DNA of 64,000 bases, from positions 1-64,000 of the forward strand of contig NZ_BSNS01000001.1 of assembly GCF_030160115.1 (NCBI RefSeq), read 5' to 3'. Both the position numbers and the translations under genes were made by a program. Below the pieces are notes generated by a model. It was not told the origin of the DNA, searched no databases, and was given only the letters and a program-made list of their open reading frames with translations. Each line of letters opens with the position of its first letter. Within the stretch, counting starts at the first letter, position 1. Source of the DNA: Devosia nitrariae. Lineage in GTDB: Bacteria; Pseudomonadota; Alphaproteobacteria; Rhizobiales; Devosiaceae. Below, in pieces: positions 24,632 through 33,746 of this stretch.

Positions 24632-25339
24632 ATGATCACTACCTTCCTCATCGAGTCACGCAAACTTGCCGCCATCGCGACCGCGGTCCTCGGCCTCGCA
24701 TTCGCGGCCCCGGCCATCGGCGAAGAAGAACCCTTCATCATCCCGCCGCCTTCAGCGGACGTGACCGGCGAGACGGGTCTTGCCCAGGCCGTGTTCGCGG
24801 CCGGGTGCTTCTGGGGCGTGCAGGGCGTCTACCAGCATGTGACCGGTGTCACCTCGGCGGTCTCCGGATATTCGGGCGGTTCGGCCGAGACGGCCAATTA
24901 CGAGGCCACCGGTACCGGCCAGACGGGTCATGCGGAGGCCGTGGAGATCACTTATGATCCGTCGGTGATCAGCTATGGCGAGTTGCTGCACATTCTTTTC
25001 TCCGTCGTCCACGATCCGACCCAGCTCAACTACCAGGGCCCGGATCACGGGCCGCAGTATCGCTCGGCGATCTTTCCGATGAGCGAGGACCAGAAGGCGG
25101 CGGCCGAGGCCTATATCAAGGAGCTCGATGCGACAGGTGTCTATCCCGATCCGATCGTGACCACGATCGAGCCGTTCGAGGCGTTCTATCCGGCCGAGGA
25201 CTATCACCAGGACTTCCTGACCCTGCACCCGGACTACCCCTACATCGTGCGGTTCGACCTGCCCAAGATCGAGAACCTCAAGACGGTGTTCGCCGATTAT
25301 TACCGGGATGATCCGGTGCTGGTGATGGCGGCGAACTGA
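24632..25339 (+). CDS. msrA: Peptide-methionine (S)-S-oxide reductase, exported
   Basis: The 235-residue protein has an N-terminal hydrophobic signal (about 12-30, LAAIATAVLGLAFAAPAIG) before the MsrA domain: active-site GCFWGVQGVYQHVTGV, SGYSGGSAETANYE, GHAEAVEITYDP and HDPTQLNYQGPDHGPQYRSAIF. It repairs methionine sulfoxide, here presumably in the periplasm. The only Cys in the whole protein is the catalytic one in GCFWG; no resolving Cys is present, so regeneration must use an external thiol directly. ATG 24632 has AAGGGA upstream. It is divergent from the aroG leader. Confidence 0.92.
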   Translation: MITTFLIESRKLAAIATAVLGLAFAAPAIGEEEPFIIPPPSADVTGETGLAQAVFAAGCFWGVQGVYQHVTGVTSAVSGYSGGSAETANYEATGTGQTGHAEAVEITYDPSVISYGELLHILFSVVHDPTQLNYQGPDHGPQYRSAIFPMSEDQKAAAEAYIKELDATGVYPDPIVTTIEPFEAFYPAEDYHQDFLTLHPDYPYIVRFDLPKIENLKTVFADYYRDDPVLVMAAN

Positions 25340-25408
25340 AGGCGCCCCCGGCGCAGCTATCGGGCTGACCACGTGTCGCTATTTGCACGCGTTCCGCACT
25401 CCCGTTCG

Positions 25409-25600
25409 CACACCTTGCGGCCGTGGAAAAATCTCAGACTGGGTCCTCGCCTGCGTGTTTCGAGGATGACACCCGGTGGGTTGGGTGGCGTAGCGCCTTA
25501 TTGCCGCTTCGGCTTGTCGCCCATACCTCCACCACCACGGTGTCACACTCGCGCAGGCGAGGGCCCAGCCTGAGATCGTGCGTTCGCCGCAAGGTCTGCG
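25409..25600. repeat. Pair of facing palindromic repeat elements
   Basis: Between msrA and nuoF (451 bases without a gene) lie two facing copies of an about 75-base element. The left (25409-25484) reads CACACCTTGCGG, then GGGTCCTCGCCTGCG and CGAGGATGACA; the right (25528-25600) carries the reverse complement order. The same element recurs at 37821-37893, 39152-39232, 46455-46518, 46610-46677 and 48591-48666. The rest of the gap shows no gene. Confidence 0.75.
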
Positions 25601-25791
25601 AATGGGAATCGTGAGCGGACTTACACTTGCGAGTGGTGAAGTGGCCAGGCTGATCCTCACCCAGCCTCCAAGGACCCTTACGGGTCCCAAGCCGCGCTGC
25701 GCTCTCCACAATGGCTCACACAGCCAGCCATAGAACAACGGCAAATGATGTGCTCTACTCCCCAGCATTCTCAGGGGTTTAGGGAAGAGCC

Positions 25792-27096
25792 ATGCTTGCC
25801 GACAAGGACCGCATCTTCACCAATCTCTATGGCCATCACGATTGGCGCCTCGATGGAGCCCGGCAACGCGGGGCGTGGCGCGGAACCAAGGAATTCATCG
25901 AGGCCGGGCGCGACTGGATCACCGCTGAGGTGAAAGCCTCGGGTCTGCGCGGGCGTGGTGGAGGCGGTTTTCCGACTGCACTCAAATGGACCTTCATGCC
26001 CAAGGTCTCGGATGGTCGTCCGCACTATCTGCTGGTCAATGCCGACGAGTCCGAGCCCGGTACATGCAAGGACCGTGAGATCATGCGGCATGATCCCCAC
26101 CATCTGGTCGAGGGGTGTCTGCTGGCCGGCCGTGCCATCGATGCGCATCTGGCGTTCATATACGTGCGCGGCGAGTTCTTCCGCGAGCGGCAGCGCCTCG
26201 AGCAGGCAATCGCGGAGGCGTACGAAGCCAGGCTCATCGGCAAGGACAACATCCATGGCTGGGATTTCGATATCGTCGTCCACCACGGAGCCGGCGCCTA
26301 TATCTGCGGTGAAGAAACGGCGTTGATGGAATCGCTCGAAGGCAAGAAGGGCCAGCCGCGTCTGAGGCCGCCATTCCCTGCCAGTGCGGGCGTCTACGGC
26401 AATCCGACGACGATCAACAACGCCGAGTCGATTGCCGTCGTGCCGGAAATCCTGCGTCGCTCGGGGGCGTGGTTCAATGCGCTGGGGCGGCCCAACAATG
26501 CGGGAACCAAGCTCTTTTGCGTCTCGGGGCACGTGAACACGCCTGCAGTCTTCGAAGAGGAGATGGGCGTGCCGTTCGCCGAGATGATCGAGTGGCATTG
26601 CGGTGGCGTCCGCGGGGGCTGGGACAACCTCCTCGCCGTCATTCCGGGCGGCGGATCGATGCCGTGCGTGACCGGAGAAAAGATGCGGGATGCCAGAATG
26701 GATTTCGACGGGGTGCGCGAGGTCGGCTCGTCGCTGGGCAGCGCGGCAGTCATCGTCATGGACAGATCCACCGACGTTATCCGCGCCATCTGGCGTCTCA
26801 GCGCCTTTTACAAGCATGAAAGCTGCGGGCAATGCACGCCTTGCCGTGAAGGCACGGGATGGATCGAACGCGTGCTGGCGAGGATGGTCGAAGGACGGGC
26901 CCAGAAACGCGAGATCGACATGCTGTTCGAAGTGACCAAACAGATCGAAGGCCATACGATCTGTGGTCTGGGAGAAGCGGCGTCCTGGCCCGTACAGGGA
27001 CTGATCCGGAATTTCCGTCAGACAATCGAAGACCGGATCGACAGCTACACCTATCGATCCGACGACGATTTCGTCCCGTCCATCGCCGCCGAGTAG
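25792..27096 (+). CDS. nuoF: NADH-quinone oxidoreductase subunit F, solitary copy
   Basis: The 434-residue protein has the FMN/NADH-binding glycine-rich motif [62 protein letters not shown], and the N3 [4Fe-4S] ligands in [14 protein letters not shown] with the later Cys in TICGLGEA. NuoF is the NADH-oxidising subunit of respiratory complex I. Its partners NuoE and NuoG are not next to it, so it is either a displaced subunit or a second copy. ATG 25792 has GGGAAGAG upstream. It ends seven bases before the uvrC stop on the other strand. Confidence 0.93.
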   Translation: MLADKDRIFTNLYGHHDWRLDGARQRGAWRGTKEFIEAGRDWITAEVKASGLRGRGGGGFPTALKWTFMPKVSDGRPHYLLVNADESEPGTCKDREIMRHDPHHLVEGCLLAGRAIDAHLAFIYVRGEFFRERQRLEQAIAEAYEARLIGKDNIHGWDFDIVVHHGAGAYICGEETALMESLEGKKGQPRLRPPFPASAGVYGNPTTINNAESIAVVPEILRRSGAWFNALGRPNNAGTKLFCVSGHVNTPAVFEEEMGVPFAEMIEWHCGGVRGGWDNLLAVIPGGGSMPCVTGEKMRDARMDFDGVREVGSSLGSAAVIVMDRSTDVIRAIWRLSAFYKHESCGQCTPCREGTGWIERVLARMVEGRAQKREIDMLFEVTKQIEGHTICGLGEAASWPVQGLIRNFRQTIEDRIDSYTYRSDDDFVPSIAAE

Positions 27097-27102
27097 CGGC
27101 GC

Positions 27103-29004
27103 TCAGTTCGACCTGTTGAAGTGATCGTAGATGGTTTGCGCCATCTGATCGGAGATGCCGGGGACGGCGGCGAGGTCGTCGAGCGAGGCGCGTGAGACGG
27201 CCTTGGCCGAGCCGAAATGGTTGAGCAGGGCCCGCTTGCGGTTCGGACCGATGCCGTCGACCTCATCGAGGGGGTTCTTGACGATGTCCTTCTTGCGCCT
27301 GGCGCGATGGGTGCCGATGGCGAAGCGGTGGGCCTCGTCGCGCAGGCGCTGCACGTAGTAGAGCACCGGATCGCGATGCGGCAGCATGAACGCCTCGCGA
27401 CCTTCCATGTGGAACTTCTCGCGTCCGGCGTCGCGCTCCTCGCCCTTGGCGATGCCGATGAACGTCACCTGGCGCGAGAGGTTGAGCTCGGCGATGACCT
27501 GCCGGACGGCGTTGAGCTGGCCGGCGCCGCCGTCGATGAAAACGACGTCGGGCCAGTCGGGCATGCCGGTCGCCTCGTCCTCGGCGTCTTCGGCGCTCTC
27601 TGCCGCCAGCCGGGTGAAGCGGCGGGTCAGCACCTCGCGCATCATGCCGAAATCGTCGCCCGGGGCGAGGTCGGTCGATTTGATGTTGAAGGTGCGGTAG
27701 TGCTTCTTGGAGAGCCCTTCCTCGCCGGCAACGATCATGGCGCCGACGGCATTGGTGCCCGAGATATGGGAGTTGTCGTAAACCTCGATGCGTCGCGGCG
27801 TCTCCTCGAGGTCGAAGCGCTCAGCAACGCCCTCGAGCAGCGACCTTTGCGACGCGCCTTCGGCAAGCTGCCGGCTCAACGCCTCACGGGCATTGACCAG
27901 GGCGTGCTCGACGAGGTCACGCTTCTCGCCGCGCTGGGGCACCTCGACATAGACCCGCCTTCCGGCGCGGCTCGAGAGCGCTTCCTCCATCAACGCGTTT
28001 TCGGAGAGCGCGTGGCTCAGGAGCACCAGACGCGGCGGCGTACGGTTTTCGTAGAACTGGCTGATGAAGGCCTCCAACACCTCGGTATCGGTGAGCGAGG
28101 CGTCGGCGCGCGGACGATAGGCGTAGTTGCCCCAGTTCTGGTGGGCGCGGAAGAAGAACACCTGCACGCAGAACTGCCCACCCTCGTGATGGATGGCGAA
28201 CACGTCCGCCTCCTCGACGCTGCGCGCGGTCGCATCGCCCTGGCTCTGGATGGCGGCGAGGGCCGAGAGCCGGTCGCGCAGGAGCGCGGCGCGTTCGAAA
28301 TCAAGGGTTTCGGCCGCCTCGTTCATCTCGGCTTGCATGTGGTCGCGCACCGTCTGCGATTTGCCGGAAAGGAACTGGCGGGCCTCCTCGACGAGGCCGG
28401 CATAGTCCTCGAGCGAGATCTCGCGGGTGCAGGGGGCGGCGCAGCGCTTGATCTGGAACTGCAGGCATGGCCGCGTGCGGGCGGCATAGAAGCTGTCCGA
28501 GCAGTTGCGCAGCAGGAACGCCTTCTGCAGCGAGGCGATGGTGCGCTCGACGGCGCTGACCGAGGCGAAGGGACCGAAATAATGACCCTTGCGGCGGCGC
28601 GTGCCGCGGTGCTTGGAAATCTCCGGCGCCTCGTGATCGAGGGTGATGAGGATATAGGGGAAACTCTTGTCGTCGCGCAGCAGCACGTTGAAGCGTGGCT
28701 TCAAGCGCTTGATGAGGTTGGCCTCGAGCAGGAGCGCCTCGCTCTCGGTCTCGGTGCGCACGAACTCCATGGTGTGGGTGGCCGCGATCATGCGCTGGAT
28801 GCGCACGGGCAGGCCTTCGGGCCGGGTGTAGTTGGTTACGCGCGCCTTGAGGCTGCGCGCCTTGCCGACATAGATGACCTCGCCATTGGTATCGAGCATG
28901 CGATAAACGCCGGGCGCTGAAGGGAGCGTCCTGACGAAGCCGCGGATAGCCTCTGGGCCAGTTACGGGTGCGGTCTGGTTTTCGGTTTGCGTTTCTTCAG
29001 TCAT
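27103..29004 (-). CDS. uvrC: Excinuclease ABC subunit C
   Basis: The 633-residue protein has the GIY-YIG nuclease (about 20-100, [27 protein letters not shown]), a Cys-rich stretch ([28 protein letters not shown]), a UVR motif ([23 protein letters not shown]), the RNase H-like endonuclease domain ([35 protein letters not shown]) and C-terminal HhH repeats. It makes the dual incisions of nucleotide excision repair with UvrAB. ATG 29004 overlaps the SDR stop (ATGA), so the genes are coupled; the frame continues 11 codons upstream. In related bacteria pgsA follows uvrC; here nuoF does, convergently. Confidence 0.96.
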   Translation of the reverse strand: MTEETQTENQTAPVTGPEAIRGFVRTLPSAPGVYRMLDTNGEVIYVGKARSLKARVTNYTRPEGLPVRIQRMIAATHTMEFVRTETESEALLLEANLIKRLKPRFNVLLRDDKSFPYILITLDHEAPEISKHRGTRRRKGHYFGPFASVSAVERTIASLQKAFLLRNCSDSFYAARTRPCLQFQIKRCAAPCTREISLEDYAGLVEEARQFLSGKSQTVRDHMQAEMNEAAETLDFERAALLRDRLSALAAIQSQGDATARSVEEADVFAIHHEGGQFCVQVFFFRAHQNWGNYAYRPRADASLTDTEVLEAFISQFYENRTPPRLVLLSHALSENALMEEALSSRAGRRVYVEVPQRGEKRDLVEHALVNAREALSRQLAEGASQRSLLEGVAERFDLEETPRRIEVYDNSHISGTNAVGAMIVAGEEGLSKKHYRTFNIKSTDLAPGDDFGMMREVLTRRFTRLAAESAEDAEDEATGMPDWPDVVFIDGGAGQLNAVRQVIAELNLSRQVTFIGIAKGEERDAGREKFHMEGREAFMLPHRDPVLYYVQRLRDEAHRFAIGTHRARRKKDIVKNPLDEVDGIGPNRKRALLNHFGSAKAVSRASLDDLAAVPGISDQMAQTIYDHFNRSN

Positions 29005-29762
29005 CTGCGTGGTGTCGGGCCGCGGCGTGCAGGCCACTCGATGTGCTCGCCGCCGTCGAGAGTAATCATTTGGCCGGTCATGGCCGGCAGCGCAAGGATC
29101 GCGGCAACGCCATCGGCGATGCCGTCGGGGTCCGCACTATAGCCCAAAGGCAGCTCGTCGATCCGGCGCGCGTGGATCTCGGGCGAGACGTCGGGCGGCG
29201 GGACGGTCGGGCCGGGCGCGACAGCGTTGACGCGGATCCGTGGAGCGAAGGACTGCGCCAGGGTGCGGGTCATGGTCCACAGCACGCACTTGCTCAGGGT
29301 GTAGCTGAAGAAGGCGGGCGACAGGTCCAGCACCCTCTCGTCGATGATATTGACGATGTTACCTGCGACATCGGCCGGAAGTTGGGCGGCGAAATCGCGC
29401 GCGAGGAAGGCCGGTGCCTCGGCATGCACGGCAAAATGCGCGTCCCACAGACCCTCGTCGAGGTCGTGGGCCGCGTCGCGCTCGAAGAGCGAGGCATTGT
29501 TGACGAGGAGGGTGAGGGGCCCGAACAACGCCGAAGCGGCTTCAATCAGGCCGCCGCGCTCGCTCCGGTCGGCAAGATCGGCCGCCACGATATCTGCCCG
29601 GCCTCCGCCTTTGCGGATGCCGGCGGCCACCGCTTCGGCCTTGTCGCGGGAATTGCGATAATGGACGACGACGGCCCAGCCGTCACGGGCGAGACGCCGC
29701 GCGATGGCCGCACCGATGCGGTCGCCGGCGCCGGTGACGAGGGCGACGGGCCGGGTAGTCAT
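29001..29762 (-). CDS. SDR-family oxidoreductase
   Basis: The 253-residue enzyme has the NAD(P)-binding motif [20 protein letters not shown], the NNAS motif ([14 protein letters not shown]), [13 protein letters not shown] and the catalytic [12 protein letters not shown] (YxxxK). The Ser expected in the middle position is replaced within IIDERV, a pattern seen in pteridine-reductase (FolM-like) SDRs, so a pterin or folate substrate is possible. ATG 29762 ([11 protein letters not shown]) is used; the frame allows eight more codons. It is translationally coupled to uvrC downstream. Confidence 0.87.
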   Translation of the reverse strand: MTTRPVALVTGAGDRIGAAIARRLARDGWAVVVHYRNSRDKAEAVAAGIRKGGGRADIVAADLADRSERGGLIEAASALFGPLTLLVNNASLFERDAAHDLDEGLWDAHFAVHAEAPAFLARDFAAQLPADVAGNIVNIIDERVLDLSPAFFSYTLSKCVLWTMTRTLAQSFAPRIRVNAVAPGPTVPPPDVSPEIHARRIDELPLGYSADPDGIADGVAAILALPAMTGQMITLDGGEHIEWPARRGPTPRR

Positions 29763-29993
29763 GGTTGAGGAAGCGGTTGGGGCCATGGGTTGTGAGCGAG
29801 CGGAATCGTTGCTGTGCGATCGACCCTATAGCTATGCGGTGAAGGCCGGTTCGGCAAATGTTCCGGGGGCGGCGCGGTCATATTGATTCAAGCGGGCGCT
29901 CTAAGCTGCTGTTCTTGCGCAGTTTCCTGCAAAGGAGGCATCAAGTTTTCGCAGGGGACGCTCCTCTCCCCGTTAGGGCCGGGTGGGCGGAGC

Positions 29994-30245
29994 AATGCCT
30001 GTGCTCTGCCACCATCTCATCACCCCACCGCTGTCATCCTCGCGCCTCGACGCGAGGACCCAGGCGGGGCGTGCAATGTGCTCGAACGGTGGGATGCGGT
30101 AGCTGAGGGAGTGCTGTTCTGGCGGTTCCCCGAAGGGCGCTCAACAGCTACCGCCTCCAATCCTCCGATCACTTTGCGCACTCGGCCTGGGTCCTCGCGT
30201 CGAGGCGCGAGGATGACAGCGGTGGGTGGGAAAAATTAGTGCCAG
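29994..30245. repeat. Long palindrome-ended dispersed repeat, copy 2
   Basis: Near-identical, same-orientation copy of 19518-19768, with matching inverted ends (CATCCTCGCGCCTCGACGCG and its complement). It fills most of the gap between the SDR-uvrC operon and the DUF1176 gene. The two copies lie 10.5 kb apart, outside uvrC on one side and after moaE on the other. Confidence 0.8.
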
Positions 30246-30277
30246 GCTCCGACGTCGAAAGGCGGCGACGGGACCAC

Positions 30278-31369
30278 TCAATACTCAGGCATCGGCGGCG
30301 CCGTGTAGACCACCGGAAACTCGCCGGGATCACCGGTTGCGTCGCATTCGCCCTTGTAGCGGTACTCCTCGAGCCGGAAGAAATTACGCCAGCGCCACGT
30401 CCCGGAACTGCCGCAGTCGGCGATGCCGCGCCCCTTGTTGAAACTGACGAGCTCGCGCGAGGCCGGATCGTACCACGCGTTCACCAACTGATCGCTGGTG
30501 TGCCAGGACTGGTGGTCGGCGAATTCCGCAAAGTGCTGGAGTTTGAACTCGCCGCCCGTCACCACATAGACCTTGGAGCTGAAATTGTAGGCGCCTGCCC
30601 CGCAGGGCAGGATCGCAACGAGCCGCTCGTCGTCGAGCCGCTCGACCTGGCTGTCGCGGCCGTTAGGCAGGTCCTCGAGCGGCTCGCAGGTCTCGTCAGC
30701 CCGGTGCGCCTCGACGAGGGCTGCTGGAACGACGATCGACGGGTCCATGTCGATATTGGCCGGCAGCAGTCCATAGGGCGGCACACCGGTCAACCGCTCG
30801 TTGCCGACGAGGTACTGCTGCTCATCGATCCAGAGCAGCGCCGCAGCCAATCCCCTGAGCGAGAAAGAGTACGCCTGCCGCTGGCGATCGGCATCGGCAA
30901 GATGGATGGTGGCGCTCTGGCCGTTGACCATGCGGTCGAGCACAGCCTGCGCCTTGGCACCCATGAAATAAAACCGGTTGGCCGCGCCGTAAGGGCCGGA
31001 CTCATCGTACCACCCGAAGGTTTCGGAGGTCTCGTCGATGTCGATCGTCGGGTCCTGCTCGTAGGGCGGAGGCGGCGAGCTGACCTCGATGGCGAGTTCC
31101 CAGAAGCTCTGCAGCGGATGGCGCTCGAGGCGGAGCCGCGGTTCAATGCCGGTGACGGCGCGGCAGACGAAGTCGGGCGCGCAGGAAGCGGTCCAGGTGC
31201 CGAAAGTCCGCTCCTCCTGACCGGAAGTCGCGGCGGCAGGCAGGAGAATCACTGCTGCAAGAAGGCCGAGCGCAAGACGGGCAAAACGTGCAAAGAAACC
31301 TGCAAAAAGAACTGCACGCTTGGCGGCGGCCGGCTGAAATGCCCGCAAAACGGGGAGATGTTCGGTCAC
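30278..31369 (-). CDS. DUF1176 domain-containing exported protein
   Basis: The 363-residue protein has an N-terminal membrane/signal segment (about 28-50, LALGLLAAVILLPAAATSGQE) and a DUF1176 body: FGTWTASCAPDFVCRAVT, TIHLADADRQRQAYSFSLRGLAAALLWIDEQQ, and the C-terminal part with PCGAGAYNFSSKVYVV and NKGRGIADCGSSGTWRWRNFFRLEEYRYKGECD. Several Cys pairs suggest disulfides in the periplasm. The family is common in Proteobacteria, without known function. The start at 31369 gives a long basic n-region; internal starts near the hydrophobic core are possible. Confidence 0.88.
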   Translation of the reverse strand: MTEHLPVLRAFQPAAAKRAVLFAGFFARFARLALGLLAAVILLPAAATSGQEERTFGTWTASCAPDFVCRAVTGIEPRLRLERHPLQSFWELAIEVSSPPPPYEQDPTIDIDETSETFGWYDESGPYGAANRFYFMGAKAQAVLDRMVNGQSATIHLADADRQRQAYSFSLRGLAAALLWIDEQQYLVGNERLTGVPPYGLLPANIDMDPSIVVPAALVEAHRADETCEPLEDLPNGRDSQVERLDDERLVAILPCGAGAYNFSSKVYVVTGGEFKLQHFAEFADHQSWHTSDQLVNAWYDPASRELVSFNKGRGIADCGSSGTWRWRNFFRLEEYRYKGECDATGDPGEFPVVYTAPPMPEY

Positions 31370-31476
31370 TTCCGTCAGTCCCTCTGTCCTTTTAGTTCTA
31401 TTGATTCGACAGTATTATTTACTGTGCGCGTGAAAGCATAGTGCTTCACGAGGGGCGCCAGTAGGGGGAGCCATCA

Positions 31477-31794
31477 ATGGAAGTCATTGTCGGACTCATT
31501 GTCCAGTTGATCGCCGGCGGTGCCGGCGGCAATATCATCGGACAGGTTGCCAAGCAGTTCAGCCTCGGTACAACCGGCAATACCATCGCCGGGGCCGTCG
31601 GCGGCGTTGCCGCCACCTGGCTTGCCGGCTACATACCAGGGCTCAGCGGCCTGGTCGGCGGCACGGCCGCTGCGGCTGCCGCCGGCGGCCTCGATATCGG
31701 CGCGCTGGTCGGGCAGGGCGTGACCGGTCTCGTCGGTGGCGGGCTGCTGACGGTCATCGCCGGCCTCGTCAAGTCGATGACCGCCAAGGCCTGA
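31477..31794 (+). CDS. Small Gly/Ala-rich hydrophobic protein
   Basis: The 105-residue product is almost wholly hydrophobic and Gly/Ala-rich, with three or four glycine-zipper-like segments (LIVQLIAGGAGGNIIGQVA, NTIAGAVGGVAATWLAGYI, AAAAAAGGLDIGALVGQGVTGLVGGGLLTVIAGL). This suits a small membrane protein. GGGGGAG-like sequence (31462-31471) precedes the ATG and an intrinsic terminator follows, so it is a single-gene unit. I know of similar uncharacterised proteins in rhizobia but can assign no function. Confidence 0.75.
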   Translation: MEVIVGLIVQLIAGGAGGNIIGQVAKQFSLGTTGNTIAGAVGGVAATWLAGYIPGLSGLVGGTAAAAAAGGLDIGALVGQGVTGLVGGGLLTVIAGLVKSMTAKA

Positions 31795-31816
31795 GTTCAG
31801 GCAGATTACCAGGTAC

Positions 31817-31840
31817 CCCGGGCCCACGGGTCCGGGTTTT
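31817..31840 (+). terminator. Intrinsic terminator
   Basis: CCCGGGCC and GGTCCGGG pair (one G-T) over a 4-base loop and are followed by TTTT, 22 bases after the stop of the small hydrophobic protein gene. Confidence 0.7.
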
Positions 31841-31890
31841 ATGTGTCCAGAGCTGTTCCCGTTCCGATAACATCGGATCGGAGCTCGAAG

Positions 31891-31952
31891 TTATTGAATT
31901 GTCGCGTTTTCGAGCCGCAAAAGTGGTTTTCACTTTTGCTGAAGACGCTCTA
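31891..31952. repeat. Dispersed repeat with a perfect 9-bp hairpin
   Basis: The element reads ATTGAATTGTCGCGTTTTCG then GCAAAAGTG (31917-31925), GTTTT, CACTTTTGC (31931-31939) and GAAGACGCTC. Partial relatives occur at about 4933-4966 and 52468-52488 (GAGCGTTCTCAGCAAAAGTG). It ends 14 bases before the EamA start. Similar elements are widespread in Hyphomicrobiales intergenic DNA. Confidence 0.65.
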
Positions 31953-31965
31953 GTCGAGAATCCAG

Positions 31966-32892
31966 ATGACTACGCCTGTTTCCGCCGCTTCCTCCCGCGA
32001 CATGGTGGGACAGGCCATCGGCCTGACGCTGACGACGATTATCACCTTCGGCGTCCAGGACGCGGTCTCCAAGATATTGGTGGCGAGCTACTCGCCCTTC
32101 CAGATCACCATGATGCGCTACTGGGCCTTTGCCCTGTTCGCGCTGTGGCTGGTGTCGCGGCAGGCTCCGATCCGGCACGCATTGCGCTCGAAGGCGACGG
32201 GATGGCAGGTGCTGCGCGGCCTGCTGCTGATGGCTGATATCTGGTTCTTCGCGCTCGCCCTGCAGACCATGCCGCTCGGCGAAATGCAGGCGATCACCCT
32301 GGTCTATCCGTTGCTCGTCACTCTGTTCGCCGTACCCATTCTCGGCGAAAAGGTCGGCGTCTTCCGCATCGCGGCAGTGCTTGCCGGGTTCGCCGGCGCC
32401 ATGATCATCGTGCGGCCGGGCGGTGTGCCGCTCAGTTGGGGCGTGTTGTTCACGCTGGCTTCGGCGGCGTTCTACGCGCTCTATATCGTCGTCACGCGCA
32501 AGGTCAGCCAGATCGACTCGACGGCGACCAGCATGGTCTATGCCAGCATCGTCGGCCTGGTGCTGTCGAGCGTCGTGGGCTTTTCCTTCTGGCAGCCGAT
32601 GGGGTGGAACGACCTGGCGCTGGTCGGCGTGGTCATGGTCACCACCTGCGCCGGCCACGGCGTGATGATGCTGGCGCTCTCCAAGGCGCCGGCAAGCGTA
32701 TTGCAGCCGTTCAACTATTTCTCCCTGCCCTGGGCGATTGCACTGAGCTATTTCGTCTTCGGCCACCTCATCGATCCGATGTCGATGGTCGGCGCGGCCG
32801 TCGTCGTCGCGGCGGGTCTGGTGGTCATGGCGCGCGAGCGGATGAAACGCGTCGGGGTGGCGGCCGATCCGCCGCTGCCGGGCAAGGAGTAG
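31966..32892 (+). CDS. EamA/DMT-family transporter
   Basis: The 308-residue protein has ten hydrophobic helices in two EamA repeats. Marks are FGVQDAVSKILVASYSPFQITMMRYWAFALFALWL in the first helices, LGEMQAITLVYPLLVTLFAVPILGEKVG at the end of repeat one, and SKAPASVLQPFNYFSLPWAIALSYFVFGHLIDP near the end of repeat two. It is an inner-membrane drug/metabolite carrier of unknown substrate and is not close to the EamA protein at 7968-8897. ATG 31966 is the first in frame. It stands alone. Confidence 0.9.
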   Translation: MTTPVSAASSRDMVGQAIGLTLTTIITFGVQDAVSKILVASYSPFQITMMRYWAFALFALWLVSRQAPIRHALRSKATGWQVLRGLLLMADIWFFALALQTMPLGEMQAITLVYPLLVTLFAVPILGEKVGVFRIAAVLAGFAGAMIIVRPGGVPLSWGVLFTLASAAFYALYIVVTRKVSQIDSTATSMVYASIVGLVLSSVVGFSFWQPMGWNDLALVGVVMVTTCAGHGVMMLALSKAPASVLQPFNYFSLPWAIALSYFVFGHLIDPMSMVGAAVVVAAGLVVMARERMKRVGVAADPPLPGKE

Positions 32893-33034
32893 GGTGTGTT
32901 GCTATTCAGGTGATGCCGGTCTGCAAACGCCCGTTTTCTGCGCTTCCGGTGCTCACGTACCAAAAGGTACGCTGCGCTCCGGTTCTCGAAAACGGCCATT
33001 TTCGCCTCGGCCTGACCTGAATCCCAACACACCC
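32891..33034. repeat. 144-base imperfect palindrome
   Basis: The sequence from AGGGTGTGTTGCTATTCAGG (32891) to CCTGAATCCCAACACACCCT (ending 33034) folds on itself: the outer 28 bases match with about four mismatches, and the middle closes on GTACC-AAAA-GGTAC. It lies between convergent genes (EamA and SH3 protein), where a two-way hairpin could end transcription from both sides. Confidence 0.7.
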
Positions 33035-33134
33035 TGGTGCGGGATGCGCATCACGCTCTGGCGAACGCAACGTTACATTGACAATGGCGCCGCCCCTCTC
33101 AGGGCGGCGCCAGATGCTTGTCTGCGCGCGTTGC

Positions 33135-33620
33135 TCAGTCCCCGACGCAGAAGTAGGCGTTCGGGCTGTTGAAGCAGACGCTGCTGTCATGACGGGGCGG
33201 CCGCGGGTGATAGATCGGCGGGCGCGGGCGAGGATTCCAGCCACCCCAATGCGGCGGGCGGGGGTAGCCGCCCCAGTGCGGCGGACGGGGCGGGCGCGGA
33301 TGGTAGACCGGCGGGCGCGGGGGATACGGGTCCCAGCTCGGAGGACGCGGACGGTCGTAACCGCCGCGCGAGAGGTAGTTGGCGGAAACCCAACCGTCGG
33401 GTCCGCGCTTCTCGACGAAGCACCAGCTGCCGCGGCAGTCCTGTACGTCGACTTGTTCGCCGCGCTGAAGCACATCGATGGCGCCGTAGCCGGTGCCGGG
33501 GCCCGATCGGACGTTGACGTTGGCGGTGGCATAGGCCGGGGCCGCAAGCGCGCTCGCCGTCGTAGCGGCAAGCGCCAGCGCAGCCAGCGTTCCGGCGATG
33601 ATCTTGGTGCGGATGGCCAT
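33135..33620 (-). CDS. Secreted SH3-domain protein with Pro-rich tail
   Basis: A signal peptide (about 1-27, ending SALAA) precedes one bacterial SH3 domain (about 30-90: ATANVNVRSGPGTGYGAIDVLQRGEQVDVQDCRGSWCFVE, DGWVSANYL). The rest is a Pro/Arg/Trp-rich tail with repeated PRPPHWGG and YHPRPPRP units, ending in a short Cys pair (VCFNSPNAYFCVGD). Such proteins are periplasmic or surface-located and probably bind peptidoglycan; no enzyme domain is present. ATG 33620 has CAGGAG upstream. Two other SH3 proteins occur at 39534-39905 and 61512-62099. Confidence 0.85.
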   Translation of the reverse strand: MAIRTKIIAGTLAALALAATTASALAAPAYATANVNVRSGPGTGYGAIDVLQRGEQVDVQDCRGSWCFVEKRGPDGWVSANYLSRGGYDRPRPPSWDPYPPRPPVYHPRPPRPPHWGGYPRPPHWGGWNPRPRPPIYHPRPPRHDSSVCFNSPNAYFCVGD

Positions 33621-33746
33621 GACTGAACTCCTGTTGAGCATGAGGCGCGAGGGCGCCTTTGCACAGAGATAATCACCCTCCATCTGAACCGAACCTGAAT
33701 GAACGCTTCAGGTTAGCGGCAGGTGCCCAAAGCACTTTTTCACGTT

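Noticed and set aside
27217..28920. Long plus-strand open frame of 567 codons opposite uvrC
   Set aside because: Antisense of uvrC with biased composition and no recognisable motif.
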